From UBA6136 sp044351045 (GTDB taxonomy: Bacteria; Pseudomonadota; Gammaproteobacteria; Methylococcales; Methylococcaceae), in the NCBI GenBank assembly GCA_044351045.1, contig JBILGM010000005.1, forward strand, positions 1 through 64,000: a stretch of DNA of 64,000 nucleotides. Direction: 5' to 3'. Both the position numbers and the translations under genes were made by a program. Under the pieces are notes generated by a model. That model worked only from the letters and a program-made list of their open reading frames with translations, was not told the origin of the DNA and ran no database searches. This document shows, one piece after another, positions 26,549 to 34,372 of the stretch. The first letter of the stretch is position 1, and each line of letters starts with the position of its first letter.

Positions 26549-27586
26549 ATGTTCGAAATCAAGCGGGTGCTGGGGGCCTTGACCCTGGTTACTGTTTCAC
26601 TCTCTGTCTCCGCCATCGAATGGCAGGCATTGCCCAGTAAGGCCCCGGAGCCGGCCAACAATCCTACGACGCCTGCCAAGGTTGAATTGGGAAAAATGCT
26701 CTATCACGATGTTCGTCTGTCATCCAATGGCGTACTTTCCTGCAATTCCTGTCACAATGTGATGAATGGTGGGGATGATAATCGCGCTGGCTCCATCGGA
26801 GTGCGCAATCAGGTAGGCGGCCGAAGTGCGCCGACCGTATGGAACTCTGCTTTCAATTCTGTGCAGTTCTGGGATGGTCGTGCCCCCAGCCTTGAGGAGC
26901 AGGCAAAAGGTCCAGTGACCAATCCATCCGAAATGGGGCTCAAAAGTTGGGATGAAGCAGTTTCCCGCCTTAAGGCTATGCCTGAATATACCAAGGCCTT
27001 TGCCGCTGCGTTTGGTGGGGAGTCCAGTGTGAGTGCAGATAATGCCGTCAAGGCCATCGCCGCCTACGAACGCACGCTCATCACCCCGAACAGCCCTTAT
27101 GACAAGTATGTGAAGGGCGATCAGGCCGCACTGACCGAGCAGCAGGTGAAGGGTATGAACACCTTTGCCGAACTGGGTTGCGTGGGTTGTCACTCCGGTC
27201 CGGCTTTCAACGGACCACAGTTGCCGGAGGGAACGGGTTTCTACCAGAAATTCCCCGGCAACGAGAATGGCGTGCTGGAGGCCAAGTATGGTTTTTCCGC
27301 TGACCTCGGTCGTTATGAGGCCACTAAGAACGATGCCGACAAGCATTTGTTCAAGGTACCGACCCTGCGTAATGTGGCTTTGACTGCGCCCTATTTCCAC
27401 AATGGAAAAGCACAGACCCTGGAAGAAGCCATCAAGGTCATGGGGACCTTGCAGTTGAATAAGGACCTCAGCCCGGAGCAGGTCTCCGATATTGCTGCCT
27501 TCCTCAACGGGTTGACCGGAGAGTTCCCTAAGATGGAGATGCCGCGCTTGCCGGCCTATGCCAACAAAGCGTTCCCCGCCGAATGA
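26549..27586 (+). CDS. Di-heme cytochrome c peroxidase
   Basis: Periplasmic peroxidase that reduces hydrogen peroxide with electrons from small c-type cytochromes. The 345 residues begin with a signal peptide (VTVSLSVSA). The two heme attachment sites are CNSCH near residue 68 and CVGCH near residue 212. The family motifs GGRSAPTVWNSAFN, QFWDGRAPSLEEQAKGPV and FKVPTLRNVALTAPYFHNG are present. An ideal AGGAGG lies 7 bases before the ATG. It sits between two terminators as a single-gene unit. A role against peroxide stress is the family norm. Confidence 0.95.
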   Translation: MFEIKRVLGALTLVTVSLSVSAIEWQALPSKAPEPANNPTTPAKVELGKMLYHDVRLSSNGVLSCNSCHNVMNGGDDNRAGSIGVRNQVGGRSAPTVWNSAFNSVQFWDGRAPSLEEQAKGPVTNPSEMGLKSWDEAVSRLKAMPEYTKAFAAAFGGESSVSADNAVKAIAAYERTLITPNSPYDKYVKGDQAALTEQQVKGMNTFAELGCVGCHSGPAFNGPQLPEGTGFYQKFPGNENGVLEAKYGFSADLGRYEATKNDADKHLFKVPTLRNVALTAPYFHNGKAQTLEEAIKVMGTLQLNKDLSPEQVSDIAAFLNGLTGEFPKMEMPRLPAYANKAFPAE

Positions 27587-27613
27587 TCCGGTAAGTCACT
27601 CACAACCAAAGAC

Positions 27614-27641
27614 AAAGCCAGCCTTCGAGCTGGCTTTTTTT
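27614..27641. terminator. Bidirectional terminator after the peroxidase gene
   Basis: AAAGCCAGC - CTTCGA - GCTGGCTTT with T runs on both strands, between convergent genes. Confidence 0.92.
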
Positions 27642-27672
27642 CTTGTGGTTACGTGCAGTAAAGCAATCGAAT

Positions 27673-28953
27673 TTACTGAGTTTTGCTGAACTGAAATACG
27701 GGCAAGGCCATGATGCGCGCGTTGATCTCCTTTTTGAGCGCGACATATTCAGGACTGCCAATCGCCTTGAACCTCTGTGCAAATTCCCCGGAATTCATGC
27801 TCTCCGGAAGATCGTTCATGGCCGGGATGAACAGAGACTCATCAAATCCCTGACTCAGTCGTTCCTGGATACGAAAGGCCATTTCGGGAGATCGGACGGC
27901 ATATTTCCCCAACAGTGCACCCGCCTCATCCGCCGCCAGGTCGATGAAGCTGAACCCACTGCCGTCATGGGTATCGTGCAGTTCCTTGGCCAGACCAATC
28001 ATCTCCACCAGCGTGCCCTGGCCTGACATGGCCATCGCGGCCGCCCCCATGAAGTGTTTCGCCGTATCAACACGCCGATTGAGCAAGACGCTGCGACGAG
28101 GTGGCTGAGTCGAGGTGCCCAGTGCCATACTGAGGTCCTTGCCATTGGTGTATGCGCTCAAGACGAGTAGTGCCGCTCGGTTTTCCTCGACCGCTTGCTG
28201 GTTGGACATTGAACGCTCATACGCCATTGAAAATAGAGGCTTCATCAGGTGCCCGAGTCGCACAAACCGGCCGTGTGTGTCGGATTCAAGGACAGCTGCC
28301 AGCGTTTCCTGATAAACGATCATTCGTTTCCGATCGGCGACTTCCGTCAATAATCCGCCCATCTCGGCCAGAAACTCCCGATTCCATTTCAGAACGATCG
28401 TGACCCGCTCGTCAGCCACATGAACGTTCATGAGCATCTTTTCGAGGAATTGAGCATATCGGGTCAGCGGCGGAAGCTTCATGATGCCTTTAACAGCCCA
28501 TCCAGCGAGGGGATAGTGAAGGCTGAGATTGCCAATCTTCAACTGCCTGATGATGGCCAGCTCGGGCTTATTCTCGGCAATCAGGTCAATATTCAAGAAC
28601 AGTCCCGTAAGACGTTGGGGGAGGCGAATGCTGGCCTGCATGACCAATTGATCACCCTCGATAGCCACTCGTGTGAGGCCCTCGATGCGTTTGCGGGATA
28701 GCGCCAGATCGGCAGCCACTTTAAGGTCATCTGCTGTGAGTACGAACTTCTTCTCCCGGCCTGCCACCGCCTGACTCCGCAGCTTGCCCCGGATGGACTC
28801 TGTTTCATGGTGCCGGGCAGACGGAGGACTAGCTTCCAAACTGAGCAGGGGTTGCTCCTGCAGGATCAGGGCCATGAGCGCGAACGTCAGCAGTACGGTG
28901 GCGGCAAGGACCCGAGCCAGCCAGGGCCTCCAGATTCTGAGTCGATTACTCAA
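27673..28953 (-). CDS. Membrane-anchored hypothetical protein
   Basis: 426 residues with one N-terminal membrane anchor (about 12-30, LARVLAATVLLTFALMALIL) and a large periplasmic part. The region at about 65-150 (DDLKVAADLAL, RVAIEGDQLVMQASIRLP) looks like a beta-rich lipid- or membrane-protein-associated domain. The C-terminal half is helical with a conserved-looking KHFMGAAAMAMSGQG and DLAADEAGALLG. I do not recognise the family. The start is TTG at 28953 with AGGAAG upstream; no ATG fits better. Confidence 0.75.
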   Translation of the reverse strand: MSNRLRIWRPWLARVLAATVLLTFALMALILQEQPLLSLEASPPSARHHETESIRGKLRSQAVAGREKKFVLTADDLKVAADLALSRKRIEGLTRVAIEGDQLVMQASIRLPQRLTGLFLNIDLIAENKPELAIIRQLKIGNLSLHYPLAGWAVKGIMKLPPLTRYAQFLEKMLMNVHVADERVTIVLKWNREFLAEMGGLLTEVADRKRMIVYQETLAAVLESDTHGRFVRLGHLMKPLFSMAYERSMSNQQAVEENRAALLVLSAYTNGKDLSMALGTSTQPPRRSVLLNRRVDTAKHFMGAAAMAMSGQGTLVEMIGLAKELHDTHDGSGFSFIDLAADEAGALLGKYAVRSPEMAFRIQERLSQGFDESLFIPAMNDLPESMNSGEFAQRFKAIGSPEYVALKKEINARIMALPVFQFSKTQ

Positions 28954-29117
28954 AAGACTTCCTGGTCGAAAAACCTATGGACAACGTCCAATGGATCAAC
29001 TCTCCGCGGAAAAGGCTAAAACAATTCATTGGGCTGAACCGTCTGATTTACGTCGCGAGGGTGGCTTGCCTTTTTGGACTTTTTGCTACCCGCAGAATGC
29101 GAGCTAACAGGGGTCGA

Positions 29118-29513
29118 TCAGTGCCCGACATAAACATTCCAAGTGTGAATTTGATCACAACCATCATGGCTCATCCCGATCACCTTTATCCAGGCTCTAC
29201 CTTCCCTGATGGGCGAGGGCAGTGACGCCTCTACGGCCCATTCGCCGCTTCTTTTCGGGGTGACTTTGATGTCGACCGGTTGCAGATTGACTTTTACCTT
29301 GATGCTGTTTGAATCCGTGTTGTCCGATGCGCTGAATGAAAAGTGATCCAGACTCGATACCTGTGTATCAGGCCCCGGTGATTCAGCAAAAAAACGCGGA
29401 TCCGTACATTGGGTGACCAGGCTCCCATGATGTCCTAGCGGCAAAGCGTGTATCGGAGTGACCGCCATGATAACCAATGGAAAAAGGCTATAGCTTAGGC
29501 ATTTGCAGGGCAT
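29118..29513 (-). CDS. Small exported hypothetical protein
   Basis: 131 residues with a signal-like N-terminus (YSLFPLVIMAVTPIHA). The rest is predicted beta-rich (IKVKVNLQPVDIKVTPKRSGEWAVEASLP) and ends TWNVYVGH. It has cysteines at about positions 36 and 122. It could be a small secreted Ig-like or binding protein, but no family is recognised. ATG at 29513. A spacer of about 160 bp separates it from the next gene on the same strand. Confidence 0.6.
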   Translation of the reverse strand: MPCKCLSYSLFPLVIMAVTPIHALPLGHHGSLVTQCTDPRFFAESPGPDTQVSSLDHFSFSASDNTDSNSIKVKVNLQPVDIKVTPKRSGEWAVEASLPSPIREGRAWIKVIGMSHDGCDQIHTWNVYVGH

Positions 29514-29772
29514 GATGATGGATCCTTAGATAAAAGGCTACTCGCAGGAAATCGATGGGCAAAAAAGTGATGAATGGAATATGCACGAGTCGAAGCCGGG
29601 TCTTTCGATCGAAGTTGCCGGGGCTCAGGTGCGTGGCGCGAGGTTCTGCGTATGCTAAAATCCATCCGTTTTTGGTCTAACGGCCAATCATCCCATTGCC
29701 TCTGGCTGCATGCTTCAAGCGTAAGTAAATGGCCCTCTCGGGAAAAGTTTTCGCTTTACAGGATAAAACAAA

Positions 29773-30105
29773 ATGAAACTCGACCAATCGCTCGTGAAGG
29801 TCTTCAAATTCGTAACCTTCGTGTTCTTTACCTTCACTTCTCTGCTTTATTTTGGCGTTCTGTTGCTTTTGCCGCTGGATATTCTCTTCCAGGTGGTCAG
29901 AATCTTCCATGCCATTGGCTTGCCCACCATCATTTCAGCCGCAATCGGAATGGGTACTGTGGGTTATCTCGGCGTGGCGATCTCCAAAATGCCAGAATTC
30001 TGCGGATTGGTCATGGATATCGGTAAACAGCTGATTGCCTTTGGTCATGAGCAGATCAAGCGCTGGGATGCATTGATCGAGCAGCCGGGTGAGGAAACCG
30101 CCTGA
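29773..30105 (+). CDS. Small inner-membrane protein
   Basis: 110 residues with two hydrophobic segments (about 12-34, TFVFFTFTSLLYFGVLLLL, and 47-68, LPTIISAAIGMGTVGYLG) and a charged C-terminal tail. AGGA lies 9 bases before the ATG and a good terminator follows, so it is expressed as a single gene. The function is not recognisable. The 259 bp before it hold no other gene. Confidence 0.75.
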   Translation: MKLDQSLVKVFKFVTFVFFTFTSLLYFGVLLLLPLDILFQVVRIFHAIGLPTIISAAIGMGTVGYLGVAISKMPEFCGLVMDIGKQLIAFGHEQIKRWDALIEQPGEETA

Positions 30106-30145
30106 GAGCGAGGGCCGCCGCGCCGACGCAAGTCTTGACCCACAG

Positions 30146-30168
30146 AACCCCGCCCGAGCGGGGTTTTT
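30146..30168 (+). terminator. Terminator after the small membrane protein gene
   Basis: AACCCCG - CCCGAG - CGGGGTT followed by TTT. Confidence 0.88.
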
Positions 30169-30259
30169 GTTAAGTTATGCATTCGAGCCGTTCGTAGGCT
30201 TTTTTTGATTCCAATAGATCATGATGAGCGGCCAGTGACTAGGCCAAGGTTTTCCAACG

Positions 30260-31288
30260 ATGACGACTTATAACAAAGAGCAGTTACTGGCCGATTGGCA
30301 ACAACGCGCGCTGGTGTTCGAGCAAGAGATCGGCAAAGCGGTCATCGGGCTTGATCAAGCCATCCGTCAGATCACCATTGGCACCTTTGCCCGGGGTCAC
30401 ATCATGCTCGAGGGCGATGTCGGTGTCGGCAAGACGACCTTGCTGCGAGCCGTGGCCAGGGCCCTGGGTGGGGCCTATGAGCGAATCGAAGGCACCATAG
30501 ACCTGATGCCCGCCGACCTCATCTATCACACTTACATCAATGAGTCCGGTCGGCCCCAGGTCGATCCCGGCCCCATTCTCAAACATGGCGAACTGTTGTC
30601 CGTGTTCTTCTTCAACGAAGTTAACCGTGCCCGACCTCAGGTGCATTCGTTGCTCCTGCGCGTCATGGCCGAACGCAGTGTTACGGCGTTCAATCGTGAA
30701 TACCACTTCCCCTACCTGCAGATTTTTGCCGACCGCAACCGGGTCGAACGTGAGGAAACCTTCGAGATACCTTCGGCCGCCCGGGATCGATTCCTCATGG
30801 AACTGAACATTGCAACGCCTAAGGATCAGGAACTGCAGAATGAACTCATGTTCAATCCGCGTTTCCATGACGTAGACCGGCTCATCGATACCGTGCGGGA
30901 TGGCGTGCTCCCGTATCGGGAAATTGCCGATGTGGCCCCAGTCATACAGACCCAGATTCAGGCCAGCGAAGCACTGCAAGCCTATGCCCTTGATCTTTGG
31001 GCGGCGACATGCAAGCCCGCCGATTTTGGCATACAGATCGACGGCATCGACATGAATCAACTCATCCTTGCAGGTGCCAGTCCGCGCGGTGTCAGCATGA
31101 TGATGCGAGCCGCGCGCGTTCATGCCTGGCTGCAAGGGCGGGGTCACATGATCCCCGAAGATCTGCAAAGCGTCTTCAAGGAAACCATCGCGCATCGGAT
31201 TTTCTTTGCCCCGGTGTACGAATTGCGGCGCGAGTGGATCATCGACGAGCTGATGGATCGTCTGCTTCGCCACGTGGCCGCGCCTTGA
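30260..31288 (+). CDS. MoxR-family AAA+ ATPase
   Basis: 342-residue MoxR-type AAA+ ATPase. Walker A is GDVGVGKTTLLRA (about residues 53-60) and Walker B is VFFFNEVNRARPQVHSLLLRVM (DE replaced by NE). Sensor-like elements are in FADRNRVEREETFEIPSAARDRFLMEL, and a C-terminal lid follows. MoxR ATPases act as chaperones that mature or activate client complexes, usually with a VWA-domain partner. That partner is the next gene, which overlaps this stop. Together with the following ABC genes this suggests maturation or control of a transport or redox complex; the client is unknown. Confidence 0.92.
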   Translation: MTTYNKEQLLADWQQRALVFEQEIGKAVIGLDQAIRQITIGTFARGHIMLEGDVGVGKTTLLRAVARALGGAYERIEGTIDLMPADLIYHTYINESGRPQVDPGPILKHGELLSVFFFNEVNRARPQVHSLLLRVMAERSVTAFNREYHFPYLQIFADRNRVEREETFEIPSAARDRFLMELNIATPKDQELQNELMFNPRFHDVDRLIDTVRDGVLPYREIADVAPVIQTQIQASEALQAYALDLWAATCKPADFGIQIDGIDMNQLILAGASPRGVSMMMRAARVHAWLQGRGHMIPEDLQSVFKETIAHRIFFAPVYELRREWIIDELMDRLLRHVAAP

Positions 31289-32130
31289 TCGAGGAATTTC
31301 ATTACACCCTTCCCTGGCGGGCATCGAGCCCGCACCCCGGCGCGCATCCCAGCAATCAAAAAGGTGGTACCGAGGAATTCGCCGGGCTGGTCCCTTTTGT
31401 AGCCAATCCGAATCCGCGCCATCTGGATATCCGTGCCAGTCTGACCGATCCCTTTGGCCAGTTGGCTGTCCGTCGCTTTCGTCAACGCAGCCAAATAGCG
31501 GTCTGGGTGTTGGCCGATCTCTCGGCCTCCATGGCTTATCAGGGCAAGGCCAGCAAGCCGCAACGCCTTGCCCGGTTTTCGGCGGCGGCGGCCTGGTCAG
31601 CCTTTCGCCATGGCGATCGGTTTGGCTTCATCGGTGCGGACGAGCAGTTGCGGGAAGAGCTTTTCATACCCCTGCGGCTGCACAAGGGAGGTGTGCCGGG
31701 ACTCTACGAAAACCTGCGCGACTTTCCTTATCAGGGGCAAAACATGACGGGCCTTTTGAACGCTGTAAAACACCTGGGCAAACAGCGGGCACTTGTTTTT
31801 CTGGTGTCAGATTTTCATTTTTCGCTGGAGCATCTTGACCGTTTGCTGGCAACCTTGAGTCGCCATGATGTGGTTCCCATCGTCCTCTGGGACAGCGCTG
31901 AATACGATGCCTTGCCGTCATGGGGTCTCGTGCTGCTCGAGGACCCGGAAACCGGTGAAAAAAGACGACTCTTCATGCGACCGCAGTTAAAGGAAAAATT
32001 CCGGGAGAGTTTCGCCGATCGCCGCGATGCCTTGACGCAGATTTTCCGTCAACGCGGGCGCTCGCCTTTCTTTATGTCGGATCATTTCAATGCCGATGCA
32101 CTGACCCGCTATTTCCTTGGTGGACAGTAA
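31285..32130 (+). CDS. DUF58/VWA-like partner of MoxR
   Basis: The reading frame opens far upstream inside moxR, but the protein-like part begins with the TTG at 31285, which overlaps the moxR stop (TTGA). That gives 281 residues, normal for DUF58 proteins. A von Willebrand A-like fold is indicated by WVLADLSASMAYQG (the DxSxS metal-site motif), then HKGGVPGLYENL, NMTGLLNAVKHL and LVFLVSDFHFS. DUF58 proteins pair with MoxR ATPases. The ABC ATPase gene starts 21 bases downstream. Confidence 0.88.
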   Translation: MIEEFHYTLPWRASSPHPGAHPSNQKGGTEEFAGLVPFVANPNPRHLDIRASLTDPFGQLAVRRFRQRSQIAVWVLADLSASMAYQGKASKPQRLARFSAAAAWSAFRHGDRFGFIGADEQLREELFIPLRLHKGGVPGLYENLRDFPYQGQNMTGLLNAVKHLGKQRALVFLVSDFHFSLEHLDRLLATLSRHDVVPIVLWDSAEYDALPSWGLVLLEDPETGEKRRLFMRPQLKEKFRESFADRRDALTQIFRQRGRSPFFMSDHFNADALTRYFLGGQ

Positions 32131-32151
32131 AGGCCCTGACAACACAGCGCC

Positions 32152-33228
32152 ATGGTAGCCATACAGATCAAGCACCTCAGCAAACGCTTCGGGGAAAACA
32201 CCGTCCTTGATCGTATCGATTTGCAGATCGAAGCGGGCGAGATGTTTTTTCTCCTCGGGCCCAGCGGCTGCGGCAAGACGACCTTGCTGAGGCACATTGC
32301 CGGATTCTATCTGCCCGATGAAGGTTCGGTCTGGTTCGGCGAGCAGGAGGTAACTCGGGTGCCGCCGTACCTGCGGGGAACGGCCATGATGTTCCAGAGT
32401 TATGCCTTGTGGCCGCATCTGACCGTCGCCGAGAATGTTGCCTTCGGGCTGGAGGAACGTCGGTTACCGCGTCCGGATATTTCGGGGCGTGTAGCCGAAG
32501 CCCTCAATGTGGTCCAGCTGGGTGGCCTGGGCGAGCGGCGTATTCAGCAACTGTCCGGAGGCCAGCAACAACGCGTGGCGCTGGCCCGGGCCTTGGTGGT
32601 GCGACCTCATTGCCTGCTGCTGGACGAGCCGCTGTCGAATCTTGATGCGCAACTCCGTTTGGAAATGCGCAGCGAAATACGCCGTGTCTGCAAGGAGTTC
32701 GATCTGACCGCGGTGTATGTCACCCACGATCAGGAGGAGGCGCTGTCGATGGCTGACCGGCTTGCGGTCATGGTGGGGGGGAGGTTGGCACAGGTCGGCA
32801 CGCCACAGGCCGTTTATCGTAATCCGGTCAGCCGCATGGTCGCCGGCTTCATCGGTGAAACCAACCTGTTTCGGGGGCAGGTGCTTGGGCCGGCCAACCG
32901 GAAGGATACTGTTGTGGTCCAGACGGAATCAGGACCCATGACCGCTCGCATTACGATTCCAGACTGGCGGCCCGGGGCCGGCGAGGCCATCTGGCTTTCG
33001 GTCCGACCGGAAGCCATCCAGCTGGAGTCCTCCAGTGCCCCCAACTCTTTTGCCGGTGAATTGATTGAAGCCGTCTATCTCGGCGCGTCGGCCCAATATC
33101 GGCTGCGTCTGGCGAGCGGTCAGATGCTTTGCATTGCCGAATCGAACCCCGCCGGGATGGTTCGCTCCGTTGGGCAAACCGCCGTCGCCTCGACCAGCTT
33201 GGATGACCTGATCGTGCTGCCGGAATAA
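32152..33228 (+). CDS. ABC transporter ATP-binding protein (FbpC/PotA type)
   Basis: 358 residues: Walker A GPSGCGKTTLL, Q-loop MMFQSYALWPHLT, signature QLSGGQQQRVALARAL, Walker B CLLLDEPLSNLD, H-loop VYVTHDQEEA, then a C-terminal TOBE domain. The subfamily serves ferric iron, polyamine or related importers. Its binding protein and permease genes lie 6.4 kb downstream, beyond a genomic island whose left edge coincides with the last codons of this gene (TGCTGCCGGAATAA). The coding sequence appears intact. Confidence 0.93.
   Translation: MVAIQIKHLSKRFGENTVLDRIDLQIEAGEMFFLLGPSGCGKTTLLRHIAGFYLPDEGSVWFGEQEVTRVPPYLRGTAMMFQSYALWPHLTVAENVAFGLEERRLPRPDISGRVAEALNVVQLGGLGERRIQQLSGGQQQRVALARALVVRPHCLLLDEPLSNLDAQLRLEMRSEIRRVCKEFDLTAVYVTHDQEEALSMADRLAVMVGGRLAQVGTPQAVYRNPVSRMVAGFIGETNLFRGQVLGPANRKDTVVVQTESGPMTARITIPDWRPGAGEAIWLSVRPEAIQLESSSAPNSFAGELIEAVYLGASAQYRLRLASGQMLCIAESNPAGMVRSVGQTAVASTSLDDLIVLPE
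33215..33228 (+). repeat. Candidate left attachment site (attL)
   Basis: TGCTGCCGGAATAA, the last codons and stop of the ABC ATPase gene. It matches the right-edge copy at 12 of 13 positions. Use of a gene's 3' end as attachment site would keep that gene intact, as seen here. Confidence 0.5.
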
Positions 33229-33244
33229 ACATAACTTCCGAATC

Positions 33245-33402
33245 TGTAGGGGATTTAGAGGAATGATCCATCCTCGCAATCCCACGCCCAGCAAGGGATT
33301 CATCATATTGGGACGTTGTAGCGGGTTGTGGTGTAGTGTTATGAAGGCTCTACATGAACCCTACAGATCACAGATCCCCATGAGAATCCGTCTCACCCTA
33401 CA
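33245..33402. repeat. Three CCCTACA/TGTAGGG motifs at the left island end
   Basis: TGTAGGG at 33245-33251, CCCTACA at 33359-33365 and 33396-33402. Two more copies lie at the right end (39548-39568). Such short end-clustered motifs resemble arm-type binding sites of tyrosine integrases; that interpretation is inferred. Confidence 0.45.
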
Positions 33403-33622
33403 GCGCATTGCTGACCTGACCTGCTAACCGGGTAAGCCCCAGACCTTCCTCTGGGTTGACCAAGAGCGCCACCTTGCCGTTCGCGTAACACCTAGCGGTA
33501 AGAAGTCCTGCATCTTCGAGTGCTGGATGGGTGGCTGTGTGCGAATCACTATCGGGGACGTTTCCACATGGACCCTAGATAGAGGGCGTAACCCACTGAT
33601 TTATATGAGTAGACCACCCTGA
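33380..33622 (+). pseudogene. Tyrosine integrase N-terminal fragment (arm-binding, DUF4102-like)
   Basis: Starting at ATG 33380 the frame reads MRIRLTLQRIADLTC, a TAA at 33425, then PGKPQTFLWVDQERHLAVRVTPSGKKS, FECWMGGCVRITIGD and STWTLDRGR, and stops at 33622. This is the pattern of the N-terminal arm-DNA-binding domain of phage and island integrases (W..E..GLAVRVTPSGxKS...R.R.TIG). The core-binding and catalytic domains are missing. It is a truncated remnant next to the candidate attachment site. Confidence 0.75.
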
Positions 33623-34062
33623 AAAAGGCCATTTTTTCGCTTTAACTGTCGTACTTCGGCGGCCCAAATCTGGCCATATTCGACGAGGGAAAGCAGACGC
33701 ATCAAATTCAGGAAGCCTTGCCAGCCGCGGGGTTCAGGGCGAGAAAAAACCAACCCAAGAGTGGGTTGGTTTCTAGTGTTGGTGGGCCACATCGCCGCCA
33801 GTGTCGCCGGCCCCTCGTCGAGCATCTCTGGCGCAATGATCTTCAGCTCCATCGGCGCGATTTCTGGGCAACTTACCCCCCGTGCGGCATTACCACCCGG
33901 CGCTGTCAGGATGATGACCGAGAAATGCCTGCGAAAACGCCGCCTTGCTCTATCTTGGGCATTTTGAAAAGCCTGCCCGTAGCTGAGATAATGTAAGTTA
34001 TCCACTTTGGTGTCGATGACCAAAATTGACTGAAATTGCACCATAGTGGTCAGTTGACGCAC
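33601..34062 (-). CDS. Hypothetical island protein
   Basis: Open frame of 153 residues starting MRQLTTMVQFQSILVIDTK; a second possible start is the Met at residue 7. It has no recognised motif. The C-terminal segment (GWQGFLNLMRLLSLVEYGQ, then IWAAEVRQLKRKNGLF) reads like genuine helical protein. An inverted repeat (AACCAACCCA - AGAG - TGGGTTGGTT) lies inside the frame at about 33748-33771 and would make a hairpin on either strand. That leaves open whether the region is coding or regulatory. Confidence 0.4.
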   Translation of the reverse strand: MRQLTTMVQFQSILVIDTKVDNLHYLSYGQAFQNAQDRARRRFRRHFSVIILTAPGGNAARGVSCPEIAPMELKIIAPEMLDEGPATLAAMWPTNTRNQPTLGLVFSRPEPRGWQGFLNLMRLLSLVEYGQIWAAEVRQLKRKNGLFQGGLLI

Positions 34063-34372
34063 TTAAATAGGACGAATAGGCCCTTGGTCTTGGAAGCCTC
34101 ACGTTGATTTAATAGGTCTCGAACCCCAGACATACTGCGTCCTGGAGGAAGGGTATGTAACTTCAAGTTGGCATATAAAATGCTTTAAACAAACCTCATT
34201 GGCGAAACGATTGCGTGATTTCTTGGCTTTTTGACCTAAGGTATGGGGCCGACTTATCCCCCTTAAAAAACAGTAGAATTTTCTATCTATGGAAAATCCC
34301 AGCAGTCCACTCGGCAAAGCCACCGGGCTTTATTCAACCGTTATTCAGTAGATTCAATAGCAAAGGTGTTGT
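34063..34372. other. 310-bp AT-rich spacer upstream of the secreted island protein
   Basis: No convincing gene. It becomes AT-rich towards the next start and presumably carries its promoter. A 74-residue minus-strand frame (34099-34323) has no supporting features. The short TCGAACCCC at about 34127 recalls a tRNA T-arm, but no cloverleaf can be drawn around it. Confidence 0.4.

Noticed and set aside
30997..31284. N-terminal extension of the DUF58 protein
   Set aside because: The first 96 codons lie inside moxR in another frame and look random; the family-like sequence begins at the TTG at 31285.
30284..31324. 346-residue frame opposite moxR
   Set aside because: Walker motifs and family match lie on the plus strand; the long antisense frame is a by-product of GC-rich codon use.
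34120..34145. tRNA T-arm-like TCGAACCCC near the island's left part
   Set aside because: No acceptor stem, anticodon arm or D arm can be drawn around it; not a tRNA gene.
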